Assembly: GCA_038049695.1 (NCBI GenBank)
Contig: CP142458.1
Coordinates: 62,281,501 to 62,345,500 of the forward strand
DNA: 64,000 nucleotides
From: Cinnamomum chago
Taxonomy: Eukaryota > Streptophyta > Magnoliopsida > Laurales > Lauraceae
Reading direction: 5' to 3'
Positions 1 through 11,518 of the stretch are shown piece by piece (the first letter of the stretch is position 1; each line of letters starts with the position of its first letter). The notes beneath the pieces were generated by a model. The model was given only the letters and a program-made list of their open reading frames with translations, searched no databases and was not told where the DNA came from. The translations under genes and the position numbers were made by a program.

Positions 1-3000
1 CTTGCACATTTTGGAGGTAACATTGATGTTGAGAAAAGCATTAAAGAAGTAAATGCGTTACTGGATTCTACCCCTGCTTTTGAGAGGAGTCAGTGGCAAC
101 CCAAGCCAGAGATCTTGACCCCATCGGCTGCCCCACCTGTTCCATCAATTGAAGAACCGCCCAAGCTCGACCTGAAACCACTACCTGACACCCTCAAGTA
201 TGTGTTTTTGGGCCCAGCTGAGACCCTCCCCGTCATTATAGCCTCAGACCTGGAAGAAGTCCAGGAACAACAATTGATTGAAATCCTGAAGGATCACAAA
301 GAGGCTATAGGCTGGACAATTGCAGATATAAAAGGAATAAGCCCATCTGTGGTTCAACATCGGATCCATTTGGAAGAAAATGCAAAAACTTCTAGAGAAC
401 CACAGAGGCGTCTTAATCCATCAATGAAGGATGTCGTAAGAGTGGAGGTTCTGAAACTGTTGGATTCAGGTATCATTTACCCTATTTCGGACAGCTCATG
501 GGTGAGCCCAGTCCATGTTGTGCCAAAAAAGTCAGGGATAACTGTTGTAAAGAATGAGGGGAACGAGTTAGTGCCTACAAGGACCCAGACGGGTTGGCGA
601 GTGTGCATTGACTATAGAAAGTTGAACTCGGCCACCCGTAAAGATCATTTTCCCCTCCCATTTATGGACCAGATGCTTGAGAGACTAGCCAGTCATGCCT
701 TTTATTGTTTCCTTGATGGATACTCCGGCTATAATCAGATACCTATAGCACCAGAGGACCAGGACAAGACAACTTTTACATGCCCTTTCGGTACATTTGC
801 CTACCGGCGCATGCCTTTTGGGTTGTGTAATGCACCTGCGACATTTCAAAGGTGTATGATGAGCATATTTTCGGACATGGTCGAACGATTCTTAGAGGTG
901 TTTATGGACGATTTTTCGGTCCATGGGAGTAGTTTCCAGGAATGTTTGCATCACCTGAACCTTGTTTTAGTGAGATGCCAAGAGAAGAATCTTGTTTTGA
1001 ATTGGGAGAAGTGTCATTTCATGGTGAAAAGAGGAATTGTCTTGGGCCATGTTATTTCTGAGAATGGCATTGAGGTTGACAAGGCCAAAATTGAACTCAT
1101 TTCCAACCTGCCACCGCCAAAAACGGTGAAGAATATCAGATCTTTCTTGGGCCATGCAGGTTTTTATAGACGGTTCATTAAGAATTTTAGCAAGATAGCT
1201 GCACCCTTGTGCAATCTCCTATCTAAGGATATGCCTTTTGTCTTCAATGAACCCTGCCTACAAGCATTTGAACAATTGAAAAAGGAGTTAACCTCTACCC
1301 CGATAATAAAGCCACCTGATTGGACAATTCCTTTTGAACTCATGTGTGACGCTTCTGACCATGCTCTTGGGGCTGTGCTAGGACAGAGAGTGAACAAATC
1401 GCCCCATGTCATATATTATGCCAGTAGGACCTTGAATGATGCTCAGTTGAATTACACAACCACAGAGAAAGAGCTGTTAGCTGTCGTCTTTGCCCTGGAA
1501 AAGTTTAGACCCTACTTGATTGGGTCTAAAGTCATAGTTTACACCGATCATTCAGCCCTTAGGTACCTGTTGATGAAAAAAGATGCGAAAGCCCGTTTGA
1601 TTAGATGGATTCTCTTGTTACAAGAGTTTGACCTTGAGATTCGGGACAAGAAAGGTTATGAAAATGTTGTAGCTGACCATCTCTCTCGATTACCGTCAGA
1701 CCTCGAGCATAAGAGCATCCCATTGAGCGAGAATTTCTCGGATGAACAATTGTTGAGTGTCTCCCATTTTCCTTGGTTTGCAGATATCGTTAACTACCTG
1801 GTCACTGGACAGATGCCTGATCACTGGTCTAAACAGGATAGGTCCAAGTTTTTGTCTGAGGTTAAGCATTTCTTCTTTGATGACCCATACCTGTTCAAGT
1901 ACTGTCCAGACCAGATCATTAGGAGATGCATTTCAGAAGAGGACTGTTTAAGTGTGATATCCTTCTGCCATGACCATGCCTGTGGTGGGCATTTTAGTTC
2001 TAGAAAGACCGCAGCAAAGGTGTTGCAGTGCGGATTTTACTGGCCCACCCTTTTCAAGGATTGTCACACCTTTTGTTTGCATTGTGAACGTTGTCAGAAA
2101 TTAGGCAGAATTACGCGGAGGAACATGATGCCTTTAAATCCGATGCTTATTGTGGAAATTTTTGATGTTTGGGGCATAGACTTCATGGGTCCATTTCCGA
2201 GTTCCTTCGGCAACTTATACATTTTGCTTGCTGTAGATTATGTCTCCAAATGGATAGAGGTGATTCCAACCAGAACGAATGACCGTCACGTGGTTATCAA
2301 ATTTATTAAAGAAAACATCTTTTCTAGATTTGGTACCCCCAGGGCGATTATCAGTGATGGTGGGAGTCATTTTTGTAATAGCACCTTCGAGAATCTGATG
2401 AAAAAGTATTCTATTACTCATAAGGTTGCTACTCCGTATCACCCACAAACTAGCGGACAGGTGGAAGTGTCTAATAGGCAAATAAAGCAAATTTTGGAAA
2501 AGACAGTCAATCCTACCCGGAAAGATTGGTCTTTAAGATTGACAGACGCTTTATGGGCTTATCGGACTGCCTATAAGACCCCGATCGGCATGTCTCCATA
2601 TCGATTGGTCTTTGGGAAAGCATGTCACTTGCCGGTAGAATTGGAGCATAATGCTTACTGGGCCATCAAAATGTTCAATTTTGATTTAAGTAAAGCCGGT
2701 AACCTACGCAAGTTGCATCTCAATGAGCTGGAGGAACTTAGAAATGACGCCTATGAGAATGCCAAGATTTATAAGGATCGGATGAAGAGAAACCATGATC
2801 AATCTATCTTGAGGAAATCCTTTGAACCGGGCATGAAAGTTCTTCTGTATAATTCTCGCCTGCATCTTTTTCCAGGAAAACTGAGATCCCGCTGGACTGG
2901 ACCCTTCATTGTTCGCACTGTCTATTTTCATGGGGCAGTTGAGATTGAGAACCCCAAGAATGGGGATGTTTTTAAAGTCAATGGTCAGAGGTTGAAACCT

Positions 3001-3066
3001 TTTTTGGAGCTTAAGAACAAGGATGTCGAAGAAACCCTTGTTCAGGACCCTGTGTATGTTGCATAA
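1..3066 (+). CDS. pol: E1 pol polyprotein (RT, RNase H, integrase), 5' partial
   Basis: This reading frame is already open at base 1, so the protein continues upstream of the window; residue numbers here count from the first Met at 115. The reverse transcriptase has a LRQG-less gypsy-type core and the catalytic FMDD at residues 263-266. RNase H follows, with its first Asp in [15 protein letters not shown] (D412) and the TDHSALRYL segment. The integrase has an HHCC zinc finger at about residues 619-662 and a DD35E triad at D689, D748 and E784. The C-terminal part (about 900-983) is the usual short integrase tail ending near NGQRLKPFL. In life such a polyprotein copies the element's RNA and inserts the DNA copy. 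It looks whole over the visible stretch. The assignment is firm; whether it is expressed is unknown. Confidence 0.93.
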   Translation, partial: LAHFGGNIDVEKSIKEVNALLDSTPAFERSQWQPKPEILTPSAAPPVPSIEEPPKLDLKPLPDTLKYVFLGPAETLPVIIASDLEEVQEQQLIEILKDHKEAIGWTIADIKGISPSVVQHRIHLEENAKTSREPQRRLNPSMKDVVRVEVLKLLDSGIIYPISDSSWVSPVHVVPKKSGITVVKNEGNELVPTRTQTGWRVCIDYRKLNSATRKDHFPLPFMDQMLERLASHAFYCFLDGYSGYNQIPIAPEDQDKTTFTCPFGTFAYRRMPFGLCNAPATFQRCMMSIFSDMVERFLEVFMDDFSVHGSSFQECLHHLNLVLVRCQEKNLVLNWEKCHFMVKRGIVLGHVISENGIEVDKAKIELISNLPPPKTVKNIRSFLGHAGFYRRFIKNFSKIAAPLCNLLSKDMPFVFNEPCLQAFEQLKKELTSTPIIKPPDWTIPFELMCDASDHALGAVLGQRVNKSPHVIYYASRTLNDAQLNYTTTEKELLAVVFALEKFRPYLIGSKVIVYTDHSALRYLLMKKDAKARLIRWILLLQEFDLEIRDKKGYENVVADHLSRLPSDLEHKSIPLSENFSDEQLLSVSHFPWFADIVNYLVTGQMPDHWSKQDRSKFLSEVKHFFFDDPYLFKYCPDQIIRRCISEEDCLSVISFCHDHACGGHFSSRKTAAKVLQCGFYWPTLFKDCHTFCLHCERCQKLGRITRRNMMPLNPMLIVEIFDVWGIDFMGPFPSSFGNLYILLAVDYVSKWIEVIPTRTNDRHVVIKFIKENIFSRFGTPRAIISDGGSHFCNSTFENLMKKYSITHKVATPYHPQTSGQVEVSNRQIKQILEKTVNPTRKDWSLRLTDALWAYRTAYKTPIGMSPYRLVFGKACHLPVELEHNAYWAIKMFNFDLSKAGNLRKLHLNELEELRNDAYENAKIYKDRMKRNHDQSILRKSFEPGMKVLLYNSRLHLFPGKLRSRWTGPFIVRTVYFHGAVEIENPKNGDVFKVNGQRLKPFLELKNKDVEETLVQDPVYVA

Positions 3067-4809
3067 GTAATTTTCAGGGTCAAGTCGGGTTGATAAAGTG
3101 AAACTAAGCGCTGGTTGGTAGGCAACCCAATATTCATTTTTTGCATCAACCGATGGTAAGGCGTTCCATTTTTTTTCTTTCTTCTTTTCTTGTCCATTTA
3201 TCATTTTGCATTGCATATCATTGAGGACAATGTTTGATTTAGGTTTGGGGGTGTGGTACTGCATTGCACACATGTATTTGCCTGTAAATATTTAGTATTT
3301 TTTTTAATTTCTCCAAAAAAAAAAAAAAAAAAAAAAAAAGAAAGAAAAATTTCCATGGGATTTTAGCTTGTTAATAAGTTTCGAAATCTTAGTTTACCAT
3401 ACTATCCAAATCCTAAAATGAATGTCTCAAAATCAAGTCTTGGAAAAATTCTTGCACATTTAGCCACATGAGTGTAGTCCAAGTGAAGAGTGAGCACATA
3501 TGAGTGACCCTGACAAATCACTAGTGGAGACTAAACCAATTGAGTGTAGAGCCTTTCTATTCCTTCAAGTTAAGGACTCTTCTGCGCTAATTCCGAGTAG
3601 AATGAAGAGCTACTCAAACTCGTAGTTTTCGGCACATTTCTTTTTATCTCATTAGTGCCTATTTCTTTCCAACCATTGAGAGTGTCATCAAAATTGCGAA
3701 CTAACCTTGACTTGTAGCTTGTGAGCACCTTTCTAGACCTGGTAAAGTGATGATAGGCAATCTAAAATTAAAACCTCATGGCCATTAAAAACCTACCTAT
3801 AAAAACATTTCCATAGTAACCCTTTTTGAGCAATTATCCTTTATACATTTTTCTTTAAAAATTCCCAAAGCCTCTCCACCCAAATAAAAAGCCTTCAACC
3901 GATTGTTTTTTAGAAGAGGAAGGAAAAGATAAAGAAAGAAGGAAGTGTGCATTGTTGATACTTCACATGATCTATCCAAGAAAAAAAAAATCTTCTCGAA
4001 AAAAAAAAGAAAAAAAGAAAAAAAAGGGGAAAAAGAAAAAAAAAAAAAAAAGGAAAAAGTGAAGTCGAATCGAAGAAAATTCCTTCGAAGAAAACTCAAG
4101 ATCTTACCTTCTCAGAAACCCTAAAACCTCATTTTCCATTTTTACCAAACCCTTTCCCCTAACCCCATTACAACCAATAAAAGACCTATTGGATTTCAGG
4201 AAAAGTTAGGATGTTAAACAAGTGAGAAGTTGAGTGAGCATTTTCACCTTCAGTTAAATGGTTGTTCTTTCCATGAGATAAATTCTCCAAAAATTCTTCA
4301 TTTTCAAAAAGATATGTGAGTCCTTTTGCCTTACCAATACTCACATATAGAGTGATAAGTCAGAAAATCTAAGCGATTTTATTTCTGAGAGTATGACTGT
4401 GAGGCTGAAGTCAAAACGAATGGATTTAGAAGGTGATCAAATTTGTGTTTTCTCAGAACCCAAAACCGCACAAGTGTTGGCTAAACTCACTCAAATACAC
4501 TCCGGGACTTGAGCATCCTTGAAAGATTTTTAGCAATTGGATAGTGTTCTAAACTTGCACTCATTTTTATTAGCTTGCTAAAAACCCGAGGATATAAATA
4601 AAAAGAATTTTGTGGGATTTATTCGCTGAAAACCCTCACGAGACAAAACTCGTCCTCTAAGGGAAACTTAGGGGTTTAAATGGCTTGTTGCACGAGCTAA
4701 GTGCAGCCGCGATTCCTGCGAAAGTGAGTTAGGGTTTTTTATCATTTTCTGCATATAGTTTGTTTTCTTTTATTTTGCTCGGGACTAGCAAAATGTAGGT
4801 TTGGGGGTG
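3067..4809 (+). other. E1 3' noncoding region with polypurine tract
   Basis: About 1.7 kb lies between the pol stop and the LTR, without a convincing reading frame. It is A/T-rich with long A tracts (around 3314-3340 and 3979-4050). Athila relatives often carry an env-position ORF here; none is recognisable in this copy. A block with three short hairpins lies at 4638-4706. The segment ends with the purine-rich tract TTTGGGGGTG directly before the LTR. A similar TTTGGGGGTG string also occurs at about 3244, inside the region. Confidence 0.75.
4638..4706 (+). other. Three consecutive short hairpins before the E1 polypurine tract
   Basis: Stem 1 pairs ACGAG with CTCGT (4638-4653). Stem 2 pairs CCTCTAAG with CTTAGGGG (4654-4674). 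Stem 3 pairs TTGCAC with GTGCAG (4688-4706). The equivalent block in E2 is at 11354-11422. No function is known to me. Confidence 0.6.
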
Positions 4810-6710
4810 TGATGAGTTCACAAAAAATACACTTTCATAGCATTATTTTATGAGGTTTCAAAGATAAAAGAACTCAAAACACTATTTTTAGTATAAAAAT
4901 AATAAATTTCCTCCTCATCATGCTTTGCTCATATCTTTCCATTATAGATAGCCATTTTTATGCATTTTTATGAGTTCCAATGTCCTCCATACAAAATATG
5001 TTAAAAAATACTCTCAATTATGTTAATTTCTCTTTGTAGGTGTTAATTGAAGATTAATTTGAAGATTAAAGTTGAGATTCAAGAGTTAAAGAGAGTAAGG
5101 CTAAGTTTGGAAGACAATTGGATGAAGAAATGACAAAGATAGGCCAACAATAAGAAGAAAAATGAAAGACCTGGTTTGGTATTTTGACCATATCTTTTCA
5201 CTCGGATGTCCGATTGAGGTGATCGCAGAAGCATTGGAAAGCTTGTTCTAAGATCTACAAATCATATTTCACAACATTTTTCCCAATTCGGACGTTTCGG
5301 GGGTCAAAATTGCACATCAATATGGGGACTGTTTTCTAACACGAGAATTACATTCATATGTTTATATTTCCATTCTTGTGAAGTCCCACATCGAAAAGAA
5401 ACCAAAAAGAGCAAGGCAAATATCTCTATATAAGGAAGGGAGCTCTAGGCATTAGAGACACAAGCAAGGAGAGCCTCCTCCTCTTTACTTAAGCTATTCA
5501 TGTAATTGAGAGCAATTGTAGAGAGAAAGTGAGGAAAGCCTTGTAAAATTTGAAGATTTATAATGAAAGCTTTGTCTTCTCCAATGGGTGGCTAATCACT
5601 TTGATTGGATCTTCTAGATGAAGCTAAGTTAATACTTTTCCTTTTGCTTATGCTCTTTATTTTAATTCCCTTGTTTATATGCTTAATATGTTAGAATAGA
5701 TTTGTCTTCATTGCATTGTGCAACCTTCTATGCTTATTTTATTTCTTAGCATTCTTTTTACTATCTATGCTTAGGTTTGATAAATCATGCTTAGGAGTTA
5801 ATATCTTTTGATGGTTTATGCTTACTTTTGATAGATAGTTATTAGGAATCTTTTCTTTTATGAAGGGAAGAAAATCTTGGTTATTAGATTGTTAATTTCT
5901 ATCTTAGAGCTTTAAAGTTATATTTTTCAAATCTAAGCATTGATTTGTCATTAGATTTGAGTATTTGTTTGGGAAATTAGAAGAGCATTAGCATTGGATT
6001 AGTGTCACTTAGTGGATTCTAGATGATTCAATCTATCCATTAGTATTGCTTGTTGCTTATTTTTTTTACTTTAGCTTGATTGTATTCACATTCCCACACA
6101 CTCATTCTCTTGTTTTTAATTCCCACACTCCATTTCTCTATCCACACCATTATATCCATTAGCTTAATTGTTCATACCTTCTATGTGTTTGTTTTTATTC
6201 CTCCTTTGATTTTACACTTTTAGCATTTCCTTTGATCTCCATTCACTCATTTTCTATCTTGTTCTCCTTATTAGTTAGTTTTTATTGATGCTTTTAGTTT
6301 ATTTCTATCTTGATCTTTCACTTATTTTCACACACTTACTCATTTGATCTATCTAACATTATTCATTTGTTCTTGTTATTAACCTTGTTGTTTTTCTTTT
6401 GTCATTAACTTTGTTACTAACTTGTTACTAACCTTGTTCTTCTATTTCTACTTATATCTCTTTGTTATCTAGTTTTTTTGTTTTCTTTTAGTTTGCTTTT
6501 TTTTTTTTTATTATTTTCCTTGTTATTATCTTGTTTCTTGTTTCTTGTTTTTGTTATCTCCATTCGCATTTGTTAGCTATATTTGAGTTGATACTCCTTT
6601 TTATTAATCATTGTTATTTCTCTTGTAACGATCCTCGTGGGAACGATATTCGGACTTACATAGTCTATATTACTTGAGACAACCGTATACTTGCGGAAAA
6701 GTCACAAACA
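4810..6710 (+). repeat. 3' LTR of E1
   Basis: It starts TGATGAG right after the polypurine tract and ends in a ...GTCACAAACA-type sequence before E2 pol resumes. The exact last base could be 6706 or 6710. The end has the familiar Athila/Tat wording (cytosine-poor, TACTTGAGACAACCGTATACTTGCGG). The length of about 1.9 kb is normal for this branch. A T-rich stretch fills 6060-6560. Confidence 0.8.
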
Positions 6711-8086
6711 GAAGACACCTTACCCTTACATGACTCATTCCCAGATGAGCAATTGCTTATGGTGTCCCAAAATCGCCCCCCCTGGTATGCTCATATTGTA
6801 AATTATCTGGCAGTGGGGGCAATTCCTTCAAATTGGTCCAAGCAAGACAAGGATCGTTTCTTCTCCCAAGTAAAGATGTATTTTTGGGAGGATCCTGAAC
6901 TTTTCAAGTTCTGTCCAGACCAAGTGATTCGGAGGTGTGTACCTGAGAGTGAATTTAACAGTATCCTTACTTTCTGTCACTCTCTTGCGTGTGGAGGGCA
7001 TTTCAGTGGGAAGAAAACTGCTGCAAAAGTGTTATAGAGTGGCTTCTATTGGCCCACTCTTTTTCGAGATGCACATCAGTTTTGCAAAACTTGTTTGCGC
7101 TGTCAGCAAACAGGTAACATGTCTAGGAGAAACATGATGCCCTTACAACCGATTTTTTGATTGTAAAAAATTTTGATGTGTGGGGCATCGATTTTATGGG
7201 ACCGTTTCCGCCGTCTTTTGGTTTTCAATACATTCTAGTGGCGGTTGATTACGTGTCCAAGTGGGTGGAAGCGGCTGCTACTAAGACTAATGACCACAAA
7301 GTTGTGGTCAAGTTCCTGCAAAGTAATATTTTTAGTCGTTTTGGCTGTCCGCGGGCAATAATAAGTGATGAGGGCACCCACTTCGTGAATAAACACTTTG
7401 AGGCGCTGGTCAAGAAATACTCCATCAAACATAAGGTAGCTACACCTTATCATCCACAAACCAGCAGCCAAGTCGAAGTGACCAATAGGGAAGTCAAGCG
7501 TATTTTGGAAAAAACGGTCAAACCCGACCGCAAAGATTGGTCGTTGCGGTTAAATGATGCCTTGTGGGCTTATCGTATTGCATACAAGACCCCAATTGGT
7601 ATGTCCCCATATCGATTAGTGTTCGGCAAGGCCTGCCACTTGCCCGTGGAACTCGAGCACCGCGCCATGTGGGCTATCAAGCAATTCAATTTCGATATGG
7701 CCGTTGCAGGTTCTACTCGAAAACTCCAACTCAATGAGTTGGAAGAGATTCGGAACGAAGCCTACACGAGTTCAAAAATTTACAAGGCTCGGACTAAAGC
7801 TTTCCATGACAAACACATTTTGCGAAAGTCCTTTGAGCCTAATCAGAAAGTTTGGCTTTTCAATTCCAAATTGCGTCTCTTTCCAGGTAAATTGCGGTCA
7901 CGGTGGGATGGACCATATGTGGTGACCAAAGTTTTTGACCATGGTGCAGTAGAAATTCGCAACCCCAACACGGGGGGTTTTCTCAAGGTCAATGGTCAAC
8001 GGTTGAAACCCTATATAGAGGATATTACTGCAGGTGAAGTGGTGGAGTTCATTGCTTTAATGGACCCGTCCTATCCTGTGGGCTGA
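6711..8086 (+). pseudogene. pol: E2 pol remnant: integrase and end of pol
   Basis: The translation matches E1 from just before the zinc-finger region (CHSLACGGHFSGKKTAAKVL) through the catalytic core ([39 protein letters not shown]) to the C-terminal tail ending MDPSYPVG. The integrase core and tail are well preserved. The reading frame as a whole is broken, and the 5' part of pol lies beyond E1, outside the window. Family assignment is firm. Confidence 0.85.
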
Positions 8087-9048
8087 AAATACTTGACGTC
8101 TGGCTGACGACGTTAAACCAAGCTCTTGCGGGAGGAAACCCGAGTTAGATAGTCGTAGCGTAGGTCTTAGCAGTCGTTTGGTGTCAGTATTGAGTACTTT
8201 TTGAGTCACCCCATGTTGGAGGGAGGGGTATCTTTAGGTGGTTAGTGCTTACCATGAGAGAGAGTTCTTGTTTCAAAAAAAAAAAAAAAAAAAAATCCGG
8301 CGTCTGGACGCCCGGATGTTTCAAAAACGCCATTGCTCTCTGGAATGGGGCGTCCGGACGCCCCACCTGGGCGTCTGGACGCCCGGTTTTTTCAAAAACT
8401 TCATCGCTCTCTGGAATGGGGCGTCCAGACGCCTGGGTTGGGCGTCTGGACGCTAGAAATCCCAAAAAAAAAAAAAACAAAAAAAACGTGGCACTTAATA
8501 AGGGCAGCCCCTTCCCCACTTTCTTTTCTTCTTCTTCAAACCCTCCTTCTTCTTCAAACCCACTTTCTTTCCCTCCCACAACCACCCTCATCACAACATA
8601 CATCACTACTCTCCTCTTCTACTTTTCTCCACCACCATTTCCCTCCTCTCCTTCCCCTCTTCCACTCTACCCCATTCTTCTACTACACAAGTGCCACCGG
8701 AGCCCCCATTCCCGCCGGCGACAACCATGCTTTCCGGTTAGATCTACCGGCACTCGCGGCTCTCCCAAAAAGTAGCACCCGTGGGTTCTCATACCAACGA
8801 GCTCCTCTACGCGCCGGCGGTTCCCGCTTCTCTCCGGCGAACTTTTCCGGTCGTCTTCTCCGGCGACTTCACCGGAGCTCCGACGAGCAAATCGTAGGTT
8901 AAAAAAAAAAAAAAAAAACTCTTTTTACTTGTTTTACTTGCTGTTCTTTCTATTAGTTCTTTTGCACTTGTGTTGAGTTAGTGTAGGTTGTTTTTCCTTT
9001 TACAGTTTATTTTCCAAAAAAAAAAAAAATTAAAAAACAAAAAAAAAA
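8087..9048 (+). other. E2 leader-like region before the env-position ORF
   Basis: A stop-rich spacer is followed by a cluster of GC-rich dyads (8299-8454), a pyrimidine-rich CTTCTT-type leader (8510-8720) and a GC-rich stretch to about 8896. The segment 8997-9003 (TTTTACAG after a T-rich run) looks like a 3' splice site, and GTAGGTT near 8895 could be a donor. Athila relatives such as Bagy-2 are known to make a spliced env-position mRNA, so the layout fits that habit. Splicing here is an inference. Confidence 0.4.
8299..8454 (+). repeat. Five GGCGTCYGGACGCC dyads in a partial tandem repeat
   Basis: Near-perfect palindromes of the form GGCGTCNGGACGCC occur at about 8299, 8349, 8370, 8420 and 8440. 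A unit of roughly 71 bp that includes 'TTTCAAAAAC...CTCTCTGGAATGGG' is repeated twice. The block is strikingly GC-rich between long A tracts. Confidence 0.85.
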
Positions 9049-10277
9049 TGTTTCGAAGAGGGAGAAGTAAGTCCAAGGCCCCTGCAGATGAGGGACCCTC
9101 CAATACACAACCCTCCAAATGGAGTGCACCCACTCCTACTGTTGAACAACCATCTGAAGAATGGGCCAATCGACCACTAGATAAGCAGACAACATTTGAC
9201 CTCCAATTTTTTGAAGCCGACCAATCCACACGTTGGGCGGTTCAGCAAATACGTCTGCGTTAATGGACGGCCCTTTGTGGAATTTTTCCCCCGGCGTACC
9301 CCCGTTTGGTACGCCTCTTCTACCAACATTTGGAAGTCACGGGGCAGAATGCCAATGTCTTGTCCTCCATCATTGATGGACATGACATTACTATAACCGA
9401 GAGGGACATTGCTCATGCCCTCGGTTATCACCTCAATCCAGCAGCTGACTTTCCATTTTTTCCAGCCACCCCCACTGTGACCAGTATGACCAATGAGATG
9501 TGTGGGGGTCGGTTTAGCAAGGTAAACTACACGAGCACTCGTCGTAGTTACCTACCACAACGGATGTGGCTGATTGATCAGGTGCTGCGTGTAAATGCAT
9601 TCCCCACGCATCACAAGGATGAGAGGAGGGGGGACTTCCTAGTGACTTTGTATGCTGTCCATGCTGGATACGCGGTATCTCTCCCGCGTATGATTTTTCG
9701 AGAATTGTGCAAAGTCTGTAGTCTCTTTACAGAGTCTAAAAAAGACCCAGAGAAGAAGAGACCATTGCCCTTCCCTCACTTGATCACCATGTTACTTCTC
9801 TCTCGTTCGGGTCCATTACTCTCTCTGGCCCACTTCCCCATCCCACCTACTGAGGAGTCTCTCCCATGTTCTGACATCTACGGTGAGGTGCGATGGACAC
9901 AGAGTGTCCAGACCATAATGCGTCATATGCAGCACGCTCGCCCTGCCATGATGCCAGGAGTAGACGCACCAGTGATTGAGCCACCGGTGCCACCTCAAGC
10001 CCCTCCTGTTGTACACCCTCCTGTGGGGCCGGCTGACCCCTTTCACATGACCTATGCCCAGTACGAGGCTATCCTCCAAGGTCAGCAGGCCCTCCAGTCC
10101 CGTCAGATGGCCTTTGAGTCCCGCTTTGAGGACTTTGCCACTCGCACGACAGACTCTCTTTTCGAAATGCGATCTTTAATGAGAGGTCTGCGTGGCCTTT
10201 CCCCTCCTCACAGAGATGATCACATGCATGACAGAGGTGAAGGGACTAGCCATGGCGGGGATGAGGAGGATGATTAA
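9049..10277 (+). pseudogene. E2 env-position 3' ORF (plant retroelement 'transposon protein' type), broken
   Basis: A reading region starts MFRRGRSKSKAPADEGPS, close to a 3' splice-like site. It contains segments such as FFEADQSTRW, LYQHLEVTGQNANVL-like wording, ITITERDIAHALGYHL and WLIDQVLRVNAF. Its C-terminal part is Pro-rich and then acidic (ending GDEEDD). This resembles the domain often annotated 'putative plant transposon protein' downstream of pol in Athila-type elements. I see no clear envelope features such as a fusion peptide or C-terminal membrane anchor. It is broken. The family name is from memory, at moderate confidence. Confidence 0.55.
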
Positions 10278-11518
10278 GTTGTTTCTTTCGCTTTTTAGGT
10301 AGCTTTTTCTTTTTAGCTTCTATAGTTGTGTTTCTAGATTGGTGCTAACATTTTGCAGGTTCTTTAGTGCGAGTTGGGGGGTCTCTTTTATTTGTCTTTT
10401 CTTTTTCCTTGTCTTTTCCCTTTAAAAAAAAAAAAGAGGAGCTTTTGCTATTTTTGGTAGTCTTTCGGGAGATTTCCAACCGGGTTTTTGTGAAACGAAG
10501 GTACCCTGTTTTTGGAACTTTTTGTGAGGAAAAAGAGAGAAATGGTTCACTATCTTGTTTTAGGAAAGAGTTTTTGAGAAATTGTTGAATTATTGATCTT
10601 TCACTTGACACGTATTATATAGAAATTTTGAAATGTGAAGCTATGGTTTCCATACCAGTGAAAACTTCAGAGCAATTATGATGGAAAGCTGACCCTCGGT
10701 CATACTGAAGTCGGGCATATGGAAAGGGCTACCTATTGTTAGGGACCGTTTTATAAAAAAAAAAAAAAAAAAAGTTGTGACTAGTTTGGATTCGTAGCCT
10801 TTTTAACTCGAGCCAGTAAGCCCATAGGGGTATTGCCATACCTAGTGCCCTAAGGACATCTGTCTTGGGAGTCATTGGCTGAATGCTCATTACATGGGTT
10901 AATTAGAAAGCTTGGGGGACCTAGGCATTGCACAGTCATTTCTCTAAAAAAAAAAAAGAAAAAAAAAGAAAATCAAAATAGTGTTGTCCTTTGAAAAACA
11001 ATAGTGTGAAAGCCACCACAAATGCCTTGAGAGGAATCATGTTAACTTTTACTGAGGTTCGATGGCCCAGCATTTTGAAAAAAAAAAGATGTGTTTCACG
11101 GAAATTGTTAGTAGATCGTTTTATGCTTTCATGCTTCTATATGTACACAATTTTCACCGTGCACGATTAATTTTTCCAGCATGATTTTGAGGATTTCTGA
11201 CCAAAAGATAGGATTTGTGAATCACATTTGAGTTGTGTATTGAAAACCCCAAAATCAGGAATATCCAGTGTTCGTAGATACCTTGGCGGAAAATTCTCCC
11301 TGTTTTTCTTCTATGTTTTAGGAATTTTGTGGGTAGATTCACTGGAAACCCTCACGAGACTATAACTCGTCCTCTAGGGGGAACTTAGAGGTTTAAAGGC
11401 TTGCTGCACATGCTAAGTGCAGCCGTGCTCCCTACGAAAGTGGCCTTAGTTAGTTTTCTTTTTGTTTTAGCTTTGCTCGAGGTCTAGCAAAGTGTAAGTT
11501 GGGGGGTGTGATGAGAGC
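10278..11518 (+). other. E2 3' noncoding region with polypurine tract
   Basis: About 1.2 kb without a gene, with several A tracts (10425, 10757, 10948, 11077). It contains the three-hairpin block at 11354-11422 and ends in the tract AGTTGGGGGGTG before the LTR. It parallels the E1 region 3067-4809. Confidence 0.75.
11354..11422 (+). other. Three consecutive short hairpins before the E2 polypurine tract
   Basis: Stem 1 pairs ACGAG with CTCGT (11354-11370). Stem 2 pairs CCTCTAGG with CTTAGAGG (11371-11391). Stem 3 pairs CTGCAC with GTGCAG (11404-11422). The stems match those of E1 although several bases differ. Confidence 0.6.

Larger units (their letters stand above)
1..6710 (+). mobile_element. 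Athila-like Ty3/gypsy LTR retrotransposon E1 (5' part outside the window)
   Basis: Pol runs in the order reverse transcriptase, RNase H, integrase, the Ty3/gypsy order. It is followed by a long 3' noncoding region, a polypurine tract (4800-4809) and a 3' LTR. The integrase wording ([42 protein letters not shown]) is typical of the Athila branch. The element sits inside the pol of a second, related element that resumes at about 6711. Its visible pol looks whole, so it is probably the younger of the two. The 5' LTR, gag and protease are not in the window, so the two LTRs cannot be compared to date it. Confidence 0.9.

Noticed and set aside
3797-4099. Minus-strand Phe/Ser-rich frame
   Set aside because: Produced by the A-rich tracts of the E1 3' region.
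8245-8902. Overlapping open frames of 140-189 codons in three frames
   Set aside because: They arise from the GC-rich dyads and the CT-rich leader of E2; low-complexity translations, no homology recognised.
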